This document shows, one piece after another, positions 22,601 to 32,378 of a stretch of 64,000 nt of DNA; the first letter of the stretch is position 1, and every line of letters begins with the position of its first letter. This stretch comes from an uncultured Muribaculaceae bacterium. Lineage in GTDB: Bacteria; Bacteroidota; Bacteroidia; Bacteroidales; Muribaculaceae. The notes beneath the pieces were generated by a model, which was given only the letters and a program-made list of their open reading frames with translations, ran no database searches and was not told the DNA's origin. Both the position numbers and the translations under genes were made by a program. Location of the stretch: assembly GCA_910587915.1 (NCBI GenBank), contig CAJUOB010000004.1, forward strand, positions 14,072-78,071, read 5' to 3'.

Positions 22601-25126
22601 ATGTATAGCCTTAACTATAGGAATATCCTATCGGGCGCTATTATCGTTGCAGGGCTCTCTGCTTCAGCGCAAACGATCGGGATTGATCTGTCTAAAAAAG
22701 GACACGACGTGCCGGAAAGCCTATACGGCGTCTTCTTTGAAGAAATCAACCATGCAGGCGACGGTGGAATATACGCTGAGCTTGTCAAGAACCGTAATTT
22801 CGAAGAGCATGTGCTACCATCCGGCATGACATATAAAGACGGTTATGCCGTAGCTCCGCACAGCTTGAATTATGAACACGGAGGATACCGAGACTGGAAA
22901 GTAAAATGGGACACCGACTCGCTGAAGATGGACGGATGGAATGTACTTGGAAAAGCCACTGCCGACATCACCGACGAAAATCAGCTCGATCCTGCAACAC
23001 CGCACGCTCTCCGGCTCAACATCGAGGCTCCGGGTGCAACTCTCGAAAACAGCGGCTACTGGGGCATGCGTATTATCGGTAACGATAAATACGATCTCCG
23101 TTTCTATGTCAATCCTACCGATTATACCGGCAAAGTCACAGCCAAGATAGTATCGTCGACCGGCAAAGTGCTCGCCAAGCAAAGCTTCGAACTCAAGAAA
23201 GGCGACAACTGGCAGGAACTCACTGCCGTAATGACACCTAAAACTACCGACTACAAGGCAACCCTACAACTCGAATTCGACAAAGCAGGCACAGCATATG
23301 TAGACTATGTGTCGCTCTTTCCGCAGAATACATTCAAAGGACGCAAGAATGGCCTACGCCCTGATGTGGCTCAGAAAATCGCAGACCTCAAACCGGGCTT
23401 CGTACGCTGGCCGGGTGGCTGCATAGTAGAAGGTGCCACCCTCGAGAACCGCGCCAAGTGGAAAGAAACAATAGGCGACCCGATGAAACGCCACAGCGAA
23501 TGGATACTATGGAACTATCATTGTTCCTGGGGATTCGGATACCATGAATTTCTCCAATTCTGCGAGGACATCGGCGCAGCAGGCATGTTTGTTGCAAACG
23601 TCGGCCTATCGTGCTCCGTGCGAAACGGCGACTGGACAGAAGACTATGAACCTTACCTACAGGACATCATCGATGCAATCGATTATGCCACAGCACCGGT
23701 GTCGAATCCCTGGGGGGCCAAACGTGCCGAGGCCGGCCATCCAGAACCGTTTAATCTCAAATATGTAGAGCTCGGCAACGAGCAGGTGGGCGACCACTAC
23801 GCACAGCGTTACAACTATTTCTACCGTATTCTCAAAGAAAAATACCCTGACATCACCTTTATCTCCACTATACAGCTGCAGCCAAGCCGCGATGTGCTCG
23901 AGAATCCCGACATGATCGACCCGCACTGGTATGTCAATGCAGGTTTCTTCTATGAGAATGACCGCCTTTTCGACAATATGGAGCGTGGCAAATACGACGT
24001 ATATATTGGAGAATATGCCGTAATATCCGAAGCAAATCTCAACGCAGCACTCGCCGAGGCCGCGTTCCTCACCGGCGTGGAACGTAATTCCGACCTTGTG
24101 AAGATGGCATCGTATGCACCTCTGTTCGAGAATGTAAACCGACGCGACTGGCCCACCAACCTCATATGGTACGATAATGAAAAGACCATGGGCCGCGCAT
24201 CCTACTATGTGCAGCAGATGTACGCGGCAAACCGTCCGACATACAATGTGGAAATCGACATGCAGGAACCCGTACGCCAGCTCACAGCAGGCCGTGTAGG
24301 ATTCATCGGCAACGATCTGGGCGACATGGTACGCAATATAACAGTCCGCGACGCCAACGGCAAAATAGTTGCCGAAAACATAGATGTATCAGCATTGCAA
24401 ACCAGCGAGAAGAAATCGCGTAGCCGCTGGGAACGAAATACCATCCTAAGTCTTCTCAAAGACCTGAATCTCAATGGCGGCTCCGTGGAATTCGACGTAC
24501 GTATGGTAGAACGCGATCTGCCGCCGCTGCCATTCTCTCCCGACCCCAAACCTCGCAAAGGCCTTGTGGGACCATCGCTGATATTTGGGGCCGACAATAA
24601 TCTCGAAGATTACTTCATTGTCAACATACCCCACACCGAAGGAGAGCGTAAGATCATAACAATGAGCCGATCGACCAGTGGAAACAGAAATTCCGACACT
24701 AATCCCGGCGGGGGCAGTCTTCAGTTCGAAAAAGACCAATGGCGAAAAGTAAAGGTCAACCTCGGCACCGACAATGTGGTGACTGTAGACCTCGACGGCA
24801 ACGAAGTGTTCCGCCAGCTGGCATTCGCACCGTCCGGACACTACATAGCCGCCGGATACGACAAAGCAACCGGCGAAGCCATAATCAAAGTTGTGAACTC
24901 CACCGACCAGCCGTATACTCCCACAATAGCGCTTAAGGGCAATAACATCAGCAAAGATGGCTCCGTGCTGACACTATCCTCTGCATCGAAGAGCGATGAG
25001 AATACGATGCAGAATCCCGAGAAAATCAAACCTGTCGAAAGCACATTCGACGGCTTCGGCAAAGAATTCAAATACACATTCCAACCCAATTCGTTCACTA
25101 TTCTCAGAACAAAAGCCTCTCTTTAA
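22601..25126 (+). CDS. GH51 alpha-L-arabinofuranosidase
   Basis: An 841-residue exported enzyme with a signal peptide (1-23). The N-terminal GVFFEEINHAGDGGIYAELV is diagnostic of GH51. A CBM-like beta domain (about 100-240) is followed by the TIM barrel with acid/base Glu394 (LGNEQVG) and nucleophile Glu471 (YIGEYAV). The C-terminal beta domain appears to be split: residues about 620-735 look like an inserted concanavalin/LamG-type module before the sequence returns to the usual GH51 end. It removes terminal arabinofuranose from arabinan or arabinoxylan side chains. It is first in the enzyme cluster, three bases before the esterase gene. Confidence 0.93.
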   Translation: MYSLNYRNILSGAIIVAGLSASAQTIGIDLSKKGHDVPESLYGVFFEEINHAGDGGIYAELVKNRNFEEHVLPSGMTYKDGYAVAPHSLNYEHGGYRDWKVKWDTDSLKMDGWNVLGKATADITDENQLDPATPHALRLNIEAPGATLENSGYWGMRIIGNDKYDLRFYVNPTDYTGKVTAKIVSSTGKVLAKQSFELKKGDNWQELTAVMTPKTTDYKATLQLEFDKAGTAYVDYVSLFPQNTFKGRKNGLRPDVAQKIADLKPGFVRWPGGCIVEGATLENRAKWKETIGDPMKRHSEWILWNYHCSWGFGYHEFLQFCEDIGAAGMFVANVGLSCSVRNGDWTEDYEPYLQDIIDAIDYATAPVSNPWGAKRAEAGHPEPFNLKYVELGNEQVGDHYAQRYNYFYRILKEKYPDITFISTIQLQPSRDVLENPDMIDPHWYVNAGFFYENDRLFDNMERGKYDVYIGEYAVISEANLNAALAEAAFLTGVERNSDLVKMASYAPLFENVNRRDWPTNLIWYDNEKTMGRASYYVQQMYAANRPTYNVEIDMQEPVRQLTAGRVGFIGNDLGDMVRNITVRDANGKIVAENIDVSALQTSEKKSRSRWERNTILSLLKDLNLNGGSVEFDVRMVERDLPPLPFSPDPKPRKGLVGPSLIFGADNNLEDYFIVNIPHTEGERKIITMSRSTSGNRNSDTNPGGGSLQFEKDQWRKVKVNLGTDNVVTVDLDGNEVFRQLAFAPSGHYIAAGYDKATGEAIIKVVNSTDQPYTPTIALKGNNISKDGSVLTLSSASKSDENTMQNPEKIKPVESTFDGFGKEFKYTFQPNSFTILRTKASL

Positions 25127-25129
25127 ACC

Positions 25130-26584
25130 ATGAAAAAGTTCAAGTCAATCTTAGCCCTTGCAATATTCGGAACATCGCTGCTTGGGGCCGACGCCCGCAA
25201 TGTAGGCCCGATAGTGTCCGATCAGTCAACAACGACAAACACTGTATATGGCCCCGTACAGGGCTATCGCGACGGCAGCATCTACACCTTCAAGGGCATA
25301 CCCTACGCAAAGGCTGAGCGATTCATGCCGCCTCAGAAACCCGATACACACACCGAAGTGGTGAAACACCGCACATACGGTCCGAAGGCCCCGCAGACAC
25401 AGCTCAATCAGACCACAATCTGGCAGGGAAATTCGCAAAGCGACAACGATTTCGGTTTTCAGTTCGTACTTGAGCCCATGGATGAGAACGATTGCCTCGT
25501 GCTCAACGTTTGGACTCCCGGGTTAAACGATGGCAAGAAACGTCCTGTTTTCGTATGGTTCCATGGTGGAGGATTCCACACCGGTTCGGGCCATGACATG
25601 CCATGCTATGAAGGCCGTGCTCTTGCTGAAAAAGGCGATATTGTGGTGGTGACAGTCAACCATCGCCTCAATACCCTGGGCTATTTCGATATGTCAAAAT
25701 TAGGAGGACAATATAGCGAATCGGCCAATCTTGGCATGCAGGACCTCGTGAAATCACTCGAATGGGTCAACGAAAACATAGCCAACTTCGGCGGCGATCC
25801 CGAAAGCGTGACCATAGGCGGCCAATCGGGCGGCGGTGGAAAGGTATCCACAGTCATGATGATGCCAGCCGCCAAGGGACTTTTCAAGCGTGCAATCGTG
25901 CAGAGCGGTTCATTTGCAAGCCAGCCCGAAAACATATATGGCGAACTCTATGCCCGCGCGCTTCTCAACGAACTCGGCCTAAAGGAAGATGACCGCGAAG
26001 GCCTCAAAGCAGTTCCCTACGAAAAACTCGTAGAGGCAGCCAACAAGAGCACACGGACCGTCAACATGACACTCGAGAAACAAGGCGTAAAAGTACCCCG
26101 CACCATGGGTCCGGTTCTCGACGGCAAGCACATTGTAGGCCCGGGCTTTGAGAATGGCGCACCCGAGGTAAGCGCAGAGGTGCCTATGATGATTGGCTGG
26201 AATTTCAATGAATTCGATTTCTTAAACGGCAAGGAAGACACCATGTTCCGCGATGGAGCTATCCGCCAGGCCAGCAACAAGGCAAAACAGGGCAAAGCCG
26301 ACGTTTATCTTTACATGTTCAACTGGAAACCCGAAGGCAACAGCCTCGGTGCATGCCACGGCATGGAGCTGCCCTTCATGTTCAACAATATAGAACTGCA
26401 GCCCGAAATGACCGGTGCCACCAAGGAAGCCTATGAGCTCGCCGACAAAATGAGCTCAGCATGGATAGCCTTTATCCGAAACGGCAACCCCAACACCAAA
26501 GGCCTGCCCACATGGGAACCCTATAACGACAACACATCGCCCACAATGATATTCGATAATAAATGCATAATTCGTAAAAAATGA
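25130..26584 (+). CDS. exported type-B carboxylesterase
   Basis: A 484-residue alpha/beta hydrolase with a signal peptide (1-22). It has the oxyanion HGGGF (145-149), nucleophile Ser233 in GQSGGG (family norm GESAGG), an acid in GWNFNEFDF and His in CHGMELPFMF, so the triad is complete. It is somewhat shorter than typical type-B esterases. Its position between two arabinan-active genes suggests it removes acyl groups (acetyl or feruloyl) from the polysaccharide; the substrate is inferred. The stop overlaps the next start by four bases. Confidence 0.85.
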   Translation: MKKFKSILALAIFGTSLLGADARNVGPIVSDQSTTTNTVYGPVQGYRDGSIYTFKGIPYAKAERFMPPQKPDTHTEVVKHRTYGPKAPQTQLNQTTIWQGNSQSDNDFGFQFVLEPMDENDCLVLNVWTPGLNDGKKRPVFVWFHGGGFHTGSGHDMPCYEGRALAEKGDIVVVTVNHRLNTLGYFDMSKLGGQYSESANLGMQDLVKSLEWVNENIANFGGDPESVTIGGQSGGGGKVSTVMMMPAAKGLFKRAIVQSGSFASQPENIYGELYARALLNELGLKEDDREGLKAVPYEKLVEAANKSTRTVNMTLEKQGVKVPRTMGPVLDGKHIVGPGFENGAPEVSAEVPMMIGWNFNEFDFLNGKEDTMFRDGAIRQASNKAKQGKADVYLYMFNWKPEGNSLGACHGMELPFMFNNIELQPEMTGATKEAYELADKMSSAWIAFIRNGNPNTKGLPTWEPYNDNTSPTMIFDNKCIIRKK

Positions 26585-29163
26585 TAAAGCACTCTATACT
26601 TTTATCGCTGCTCACATTAAGCTTTCTGACGGCCATAGCCGCGCCGTCGAGAAAAATTATTGACGATGGTGGCAGTGGGCCTTTCAAAGCAGAGGCCATC
26701 AGCGATCCTTCGCTCGATAACTTCGTTGTCTATCGCCCGGTCGACTACAAATCGGCCACAAAATCAGAAGGTCCGCTGCCACTTTTCGTATTCGCCAACG
26801 GCGGATGCAATGACACATCGCTTCCCCATGAGCGCATGCTCAACGACCTGGCGTCGTACGGCTATCTCGTGGTTGCAATGGGACAAATGCAGGACAGCAT
26901 CAACGACCGCCAACTCGCCAAGTCGCCCAACGAGGACATGCCACGAGCCATCGACTGGGCAGAGCGCGTCAACGCCGATCCCTCAAGCCCATACTACAAA
27001 GGAATCGACCTCGAGTATGTGGGCCTCGGCGGCATGAGTTGCGGTGGTGCTCAGGTATTGGCCAACTGTGCCGACCCGAGAGTGAAGTCATATATAATGT
27101 TCAACTCGGGCATAGGCGATATCTCAATGTCGGATGCTTCGGCCGCATCGCTGGCTAAGCTACACGCTCCTATCCTCTACATCATAGGTGGCGAAAGTGA
27201 TATAGCCTACAATAATGCCCTGCTCGATTACGACCGGATCGACAACGTACCGGTAGCCTTTGCCAATCATCTGCGCATAGGCCACGGAGGCACCTATCAT
27301 GAACCCTACGGTGGTTCGTTCTCGCGCATGGCCCGCGCATGGCTCGGATGGCAATTCAAAGACAAGCGCGGCGACCTCGATATATTTCTCCGCAACCGTC
27401 TACGCGACTTCCCCGACTTCACGATGAAGGCCAAGAACTTCCCTGACATCAACGATCCTTTCAGAGTTGAAGAAATCAATGTCAAAGCCCGCGACGGGAA
27501 AAATATACATGGCTATGCCTATATTCCCAACAACGGCGACGCACGCAAGCCTATGGTGATAATGGCACATGGCTACAACGGTACATTCCGTGAGCCTCAG
27601 CCTTTTGCCCAGACAATGGCCATGCGTGGAATCGCAAGCTATATATTCGATTTCTGCGGTGGAGGAAACCACAGCAGCAGCGACGGCGTCACCACCGAAA
27701 TGACCATCTTCTCCGAGAAAAAGAACATAGAAGACATCGCTGCCGCAGCCCGTACGTGGGACTTCGTGGACACAACACGCATGGCACTTCTCGGTTGCAG
27801 CCAGGGAGGATTGGTGGCAGCTCTGACATCGGCAGCCAACCCCGACCTATTCGACGCACTCGTGCTTGTGTACCCGGCTCTTACCATACCCGACACAGCT
27901 CCACGCATGCTCGAACGCTTCGATGCCGACGGTGGCAAGCCTCAGGATGTGATGGGAATGAAGCTTGGCCGCAAGTACTACGAAGCAATCAATGGCATGA
28001 ATATATTCGACAGCATACCGGCATACAAAGGCGACGTGTTCATCGTCTATGGCGACCGCGACTTTGTGGCAGCCGGAGCCGACAAGGCCGAATCCATCTA
28101 CGAAAAGTGCGAGAAAATGGTAGTGCCTGAAGGCGACCATGGCTTCAGCCGCTCCGACTGCCATGAGATGGCTACAGGCGGTATTGCCAACTTCCTGCAG
28201 CGCAAGCTCAGCAAACCGTTCGACTTCCGACGCCATAACTTCGATGCCAACAATCCCGGCGTACATGATCCTGTGATGGCCAAAGAGGGCGATACATACT
28301 ATATGTTCACCACCGGCATGGGCATAGGCATGATGTCGTCGAAAGACCTCAAGACATGGAAAGAAGAGAAAGCTCCACTCGACCCAATACCCACCTGGCC
28401 TACAGAATTCGTGCCATCATACGGGGGCCACACCTGGGCTCCCGACATCATCAAAGTCGGCGATAAGTGGTATCTATTCTACAGCTGCTCCACTTTCTAC
28501 AAAAATATATCTGTAATCGGTGTCGCAACCAATAAGACCCTCGACCCCAACTCCAAGGACTATAAATGGGTAGATCTCGGTCCGGTGGTGCGCTCCCAAC
28601 CCGGTGTGAACGACTGGAATGCCATAGACCCCAATATAATAATAGATGAAAAGGGTAAGCCATGGCTTACATTCGGATCCTTCTGGGACGGCATACAGCT
28701 TGTACAGCTCAAGGACGACATGAAGACCCCGATAGGGCACCCCGTGACAATAGCACGGCGTCGTCCTGCCGACAAGGTAGCCCACGGCAACGAAACGGCA
28801 AACACCAATGCCATAGAGGCCCCATTCATAATCAAACACGACGGATGGTATTATCTCCTGGTAAGCTATGACTTCTGCTGCAAAGGTCTCAGCAGCAACT
28901 ATAAGACTGCCGTAGGGCGCAGCAAGAATGTAGAAGGTCCCTATGTGGACCGCAACGGACGCCCCATGAATGAATGTGGCGGCGAGATACTCGTGGGCGA
29001 AAGTCCTGAATACAGCGGCGTCGGCCACTGCAGCGCCTACAATATGGACGGCAAATGGTACTTCATAGCCCATGCCTACGATAAGAATAAGCGTGGAGCA
29101 TCGAAGCTATTCATCCGCGACATAAAGTGGGTAGATGGCTGGCCAGTACTTGCCGACAAATGA
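26581..29163 (+). CDS. esterase-esterase-GH43 fusion protein
   Basis: An 860-residue exported protein (signal peptide 1-20) with three catalytic units. The first alpha/beta hydrolase spans about 45-265 (GMSCG, Ser153; Asp207; His235). The second spans about 295-545 (GCSQG, Ser407; Asp near 492-494; His520). The third is a GH43 propeller, about 552-860, with VHDPV (Asp563), HTWAPDI, IDPNIII and IEAPFII holding the catalytic acids. The GH43 part most resembles endo-arabinanases and arabinofuranosidases. Combining two esterases and a glycosidase suggests coordinated removal of acyl groups and backbone or side-chain cleavage. No frameshift interrupts the domains. Confidence 0.85.
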   Translation: MIKHSILLSLLTLSFLTAIAAPSRKIIDDGGSGPFKAEAISDPSLDNFVVYRPVDYKSATKSEGPLPLFVFANGGCNDTSLPHERMLNDLASYGYLVVAMGQMQDSINDRQLAKSPNEDMPRAIDWAERVNADPSSPYYKGIDLEYVGLGGMSCGGAQVLANCADPRVKSYIMFNSGIGDISMSDASAASLAKLHAPILYIIGGESDIAYNNALLDYDRIDNVPVAFANHLRIGHGGTYHEPYGGSFSRMARAWLGWQFKDKRGDLDIFLRNRLRDFPDFTMKAKNFPDINDPFRVEEINVKARDGKNIHGYAYIPNNGDARKPMVIMAHGYNGTFREPQPFAQTMAMRGIASYIFDFCGGGNHSSSDGVTTEMTIFSEKKNIEDIAAAARTWDFVDTTRMALLGCSQGGLVAALTSAANPDLFDALVLVYPALTIPDTAPRMLERFDADGGKPQDVMGMKLGRKYYEAINGMNIFDSIPAYKGDVFIVYGDRDFVAAGADKAESIYEKCEKMVVPEGDHGFSRSDCHEMATGGIANFLQRKLSKPFDFRRHNFDANNPGVHDPVMAKEGDTYYMFTTGMGIGMMSSKDLKTWKEEKAPLDPIPTWPTEFVPSYGGHTWAPDIIKVGDKWYLFYSCSTFYKNISVIGVATNKTLDPNSKDYKWVDLGPVVRSQPGVNDWNAIDPNIIIDEKGKPWLTFGSFWDGIQLVQLKDDMKTPIGHPVTIARRRPADKVAHGNETANTNAIEAPFIIKHDGWYYLLVSYDFCCKGLSSNYKTAVGRSKNVEGPYVDRNGRPMNECGGEILVGESPEYSGVGHCSAYNMDGKWYFIAHAYDKNKRGASKLFIRDIKWVDGWPVLADK

Positions 29164-29214
29164 TATCCGGTAATCACCCGGACTGATTCCGACATTGATC
29201 TAAAATACCCGTTT

Positions 29215-29238
29215 TGTACCGGCGTTTCCGCCGGTACA
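29215..29238 (+). promoter_or_regulatory. hairpin between enzyme genes and susC
   Basis: A 10-bp perfect stem TGTACCGGCG/CGCCGGTACA with a TTTC loop, about 64 bases before the SusC start. There is no T-tract. It may stabilise or attenuate the transcript between the enzyme genes and the SusC/D pair. Confidence 0.6.
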
Positions 29239-29301
29239 GGGTACTCTCACGAATAAATGATAAAAAACCAATCCAAATACCAATAACTTAAAATCTAATT
29301 C

Positions 29302-32300
29302 ATGAATCACATCAGACAAAAGAACCCATCCGGTCGGATAGTGGCACTTCTGAAGGCTGCTGTCATCATGCTGGCTGCTTTCACAGCTCTACCGGCCATG
29401 GCTCAGAAAATTACGGGTAGCGTTACAACAGAAGACGGCGAACCGGTTATAGGCGCTTCGGTCACCATAAAAGGAACCCGACTCGGCAATACCACCGACA
29501 TCGACGGCAAATACGAGATAGCAGCCAGTGGCGATGCAACTCTGGAGTTCTCCTATGTGGGTCTTGCCACCGTCACAGTACCCGTTGAAAACCGCACGGT
29601 AATCAATGTGACAATGAAAGAATCGGGTATCGAACTCGATGAAGTAGTTGCCATCGGTTATGGCACAGTTAAAAAAGCCGACCTCACCGGTGCGGTATCG
29701 ATTGTAAAACCCGAAGACTACTCGCAGCGCACCAATACGTCGGTAGGAGAAATGCTCCTTGGCGCAGCAGCCGGTGTGAGCGTACGTACCGGTGGTGAAA
29801 TCGGATCGTTGCCCCAGATTCAAATACGTGGCGTCGGCAACCTCACCAACAACGACCCACTATATGTGATCGACGGTGTTCCGACATCCAACGACATCCA
29901 CTTCAATATCAATGACATCGAGACCATCCAGGTTCTCAAAGACGCCTCCGCCGCAGCTATCTATGGTTCGCGCGCAGCCAACGGTGTGATAATCATAACA
30001 ACCAAGGGCGGTAAGGAAGGCCGCACCAAATTTGGCTTCATGTCGCAGGTGGCAATCCAGCATCTCCCAAAGATCAAGATGGCCCGTGCCACAGAATGGC
30101 GCGCACTCTACGACGTAGCCTGTGACAATGCCGTCGCCCTCAACGTCGATAAGGTAACAGGTCGCCTCGACCATAGAGACATCGACACAGACTGGCAGGA
30201 CGAATGGTTCAAGACCGGCGTAATGCAGACATATGATTTCAGCATGGCCGGAGGATCCAAGAGCGCCACTTATCGCGCATCTCTTGGCTATACCGGAAAC
30301 AGCGGTACAACACCTGGCCGAAACATGGAGCGTCTGACTGCCCGTATCAACAGTCAGGGACAACTCGGACGTGTCCGCGCCGGTGAAAACATATCTGTAG
30401 CACGCACAAAACTGAAAAATTCCGGAGGTGGCATTCAGGACCTCGTCGAAATGGTTCCAACGATTCCCGTATACGACGACAGCCCCCTCGGAACCACCCA
30501 CGGCTTCGGTATCGGCGACCTCGTGCATGCTCCCGCCTATGCTGTCAATCCCTTCGCGACCATCAACAATGGCTCAACCCAGACCGAATTCGTAAGCATC
30601 CGTGCCAATGCCTGGGCAGAAGTAACTATCTTCGATTTCCTGAAGTATAAGCTCAACCTTGGCGCCGACATCATGGATTCTAACCGTGAATCCTGGAGCA
30701 AAGGCTACGGCTGCGCGCTCGGTAATGCAGACGCCAAAAACTCGGCAACGTCGTCGTGGACCAGACGCTACAATTACCTCATTGAAAACACTGTCCAGTT
30801 CAACAAGAAATTCGGTCAGAACAACATCGATGCCGTTGTCGGACAGACTTTCCAGAAAACCAAAGCACGCAATGCAAGCGCCTCAAAGCAGGACCTTATT
30901 GAAATCCCCGGTGGTGGATTCCTTCACACTGTAAACGCAGGTACTACCGGTGCCACAGCTTCCGGCGACTATTATGATGCAGCTCTTATTTCCTATCTTG
31001 GCCGTGTGAACTATGATTTCGCAGGACGCTACCTTGTGAGCCTTACCGGACGTATCGACGGCACCTCCCGTTTTGGCCGTGGCTACAAATGGGGCACATT
31101 CCCGTCCGCATCAGTGGGCTGGCGAATTAGCCAGGAAAAATTCTTCAAGATTGACTGGATCAACGACCTCAAACTACGTGCAAACTGGGGTAAGCTTGGC
31201 AGCCAGAACATAGGCTACTACGACTACATGATGTATATGTACAGCACGGCCCAGTATCTTTTCAACGGCGACAACAAGGGTGCAACTATCGGCCAGACCG
31301 TAGCATCGCTCTCCAACTCCGACCTTTCCTGGGAAACTATGGAACAGAAGAACTTCGGTGTCGACTTGAGTTTCCTCAATAACCGACTGTCTGTTACGGC
31401 CGAATATTATGTAGCCACATCTCACGATGTCCTCACCGGATTGCCTATCCTTGGCTCGACGGGTAACGCAGGCGGTAGCCCCGTGGTCAACGCCGCCTCT
31501 ATCGAGAACAAGGGCTTTGAATTCACCGCAACCTGGCGCGACCGTCTCGAAAATGGATTCTCCTACTCTGTAAGTGTGAATCTGAACCACTCCGACAACA
31601 AGCTTATCAAATTCGGTTACGGCAAAGCGGAGCAGTATAGCGGCACCCGATATGGCAATATCACCGTGACCCGGCTTGGTGAATCGATCGGTAAATTCTA
31701 TCTCGTACCCACCGACGGCATCTTCCAGAGCATGGAGGAAGTTCAAGCCCATAAGAATTCCGAGGGCAAGGTCATTCAGCCAAATGCCGGTCCTGGCGAT
31801 ATCCGATATATCGACACCAACGACGACGGTATGATTTCATCGGGCGATGCAACCACCATCAACGACCGCAGCCCCTGGCCCAAAGTTGAACTCGGCCTGA
31901 ATTTCCAGGCATCGTGGAAAAACTTCGACCTTGGCATCGTCGGCTACGGCAAATTAGGCCACTATGCATACAACGACACCCGACGTTTCATGGAAGGTTT
32001 CAACGACCTCAAGGCAGCCCCAGCCGGCTACGACTACTGGAGCCCGACAAATACTGGCTCAAAAAATCCCAGACCGATATTCGGCGACGACCGCAACGTG
32101 CAGGTATGGTCCGACCGTTGGCTCGAGAATGCATCGTTCTTCCGAATCAGCTCCATATCCCTTGCCTACAACTGGAAACCTAAATTCCTGAAAGGTTATG
32201 TCGAGAACGTAAAGATATCCGCTACAGCTCAGAATATGATTACATTCACGGGTTACTCCGGTTACGACTCCGACTTCAACAGCAACAATATCTTTCTCCC

Positions 32301-32367
32301 CGGTGTGGATAGCTCCTTCTATCCTTCGCCAAAATCATGGGTATTCGGTGTAAACATTGACTTCTAA
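29302..32367 (+). CDS. SusC-like TonB-dependent outer-membrane receptor
   Basis: A 1021-residue outer-membrane transporter. A signal peptide (1-34) precedes a carboxypeptidase-D-like domain (about 36-112, ITGSVTTEDGEPVIGASVTI), a TonB-box-like region, the plug (about 120-235, with YVIDGVP and DASAAAIYGSRAANGVIIITTKGG) and the 22-strand barrel. It imports oligosaccharides captured by its SusD partner using TonB energy. The pair sits downstream of the enzyme genes, the reverse of the more usual susCD-first order. Confidence 0.96.
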   Translation: MNHIRQKNPSGRIVALLKAAVIMLAAFTALPAMAQKITGSVTTEDGEPVIGASVTIKGTRLGNTTDIDGKYEIAASGDATLEFSYVGLATVTVPVENRTVINVTMKESGIELDEVVAIGYGTVKKADLTGAVSIVKPEDYSQRTNTSVGEMLLGAAAGVSVRTGGEIGSLPQIQIRGVGNLTNNDPLYVIDGVPTSNDIHFNINDIETIQVLKDASAAAIYGSRAANGVIIITTKGGKEGRTKFGFMSQVAIQHLPKIKMARATEWRALYDVACDNAVALNVDKVTGRLDHRDIDTDWQDEWFKTGVMQTYDFSMAGGSKSATYRASLGYTGNSGTTPGRNMERLTARINSQGQLGRVRAGENISVARTKLKNSGGGIQDLVEMVPTIPVYDDSPLGTTHGFGIGDLVHAPAYAVNPFATINNGSTQTEFVSIRANAWAEVTIFDFLKYKLNLGADIMDSNRESWSKGYGCALGNADAKNSATSSWTRRYNYLIENTVQFNKKFGQNNIDAVVGQTFQKTKARNASASKQDLIEIPGGGFLHTVNAGTTGATASGDYYDAALISYLGRVNYDFAGRYLVSLTGRIDGTSRFGRGYKWGTFPSASVGWRISQEKFFKIDWINDLKLRANWGKLGSQNIGYYDYMMYMYSTAQYLFNGDNKGATIGQTVASLSNSDLSWETMEQKNFGVDLSFLNNRLSVTAEYYVATSHDVLTGLPILGSTGNAGGSPVVNAASIENKGFEFTATWRDRLENGFSYSVSVNLNHSDNKLIKFGYGKAEQYSGTRYGNITVTRLGESIGKFYLVPTDGIFQSMEEVQAHKNSEGKVIQPNAGPGDIRYIDTNDDGMISSGDATTINDRSPWPKVELGLNFQASWKNFDLGIVGYGKLGHYAYNDTRRFMEGFNDLKAAPAGYDYWSPTNTGSKNPRPIFGDDRNVQVWSDRWLENASFFRISSISLAYNWKPKFLKGYVENVKISATAQNMITFTGYSGYDSDFNSNNIFLPGVDSSFYPSPKSWVFGVNIDF

Positions 32368-32378
32368 TAATTCTTGCC

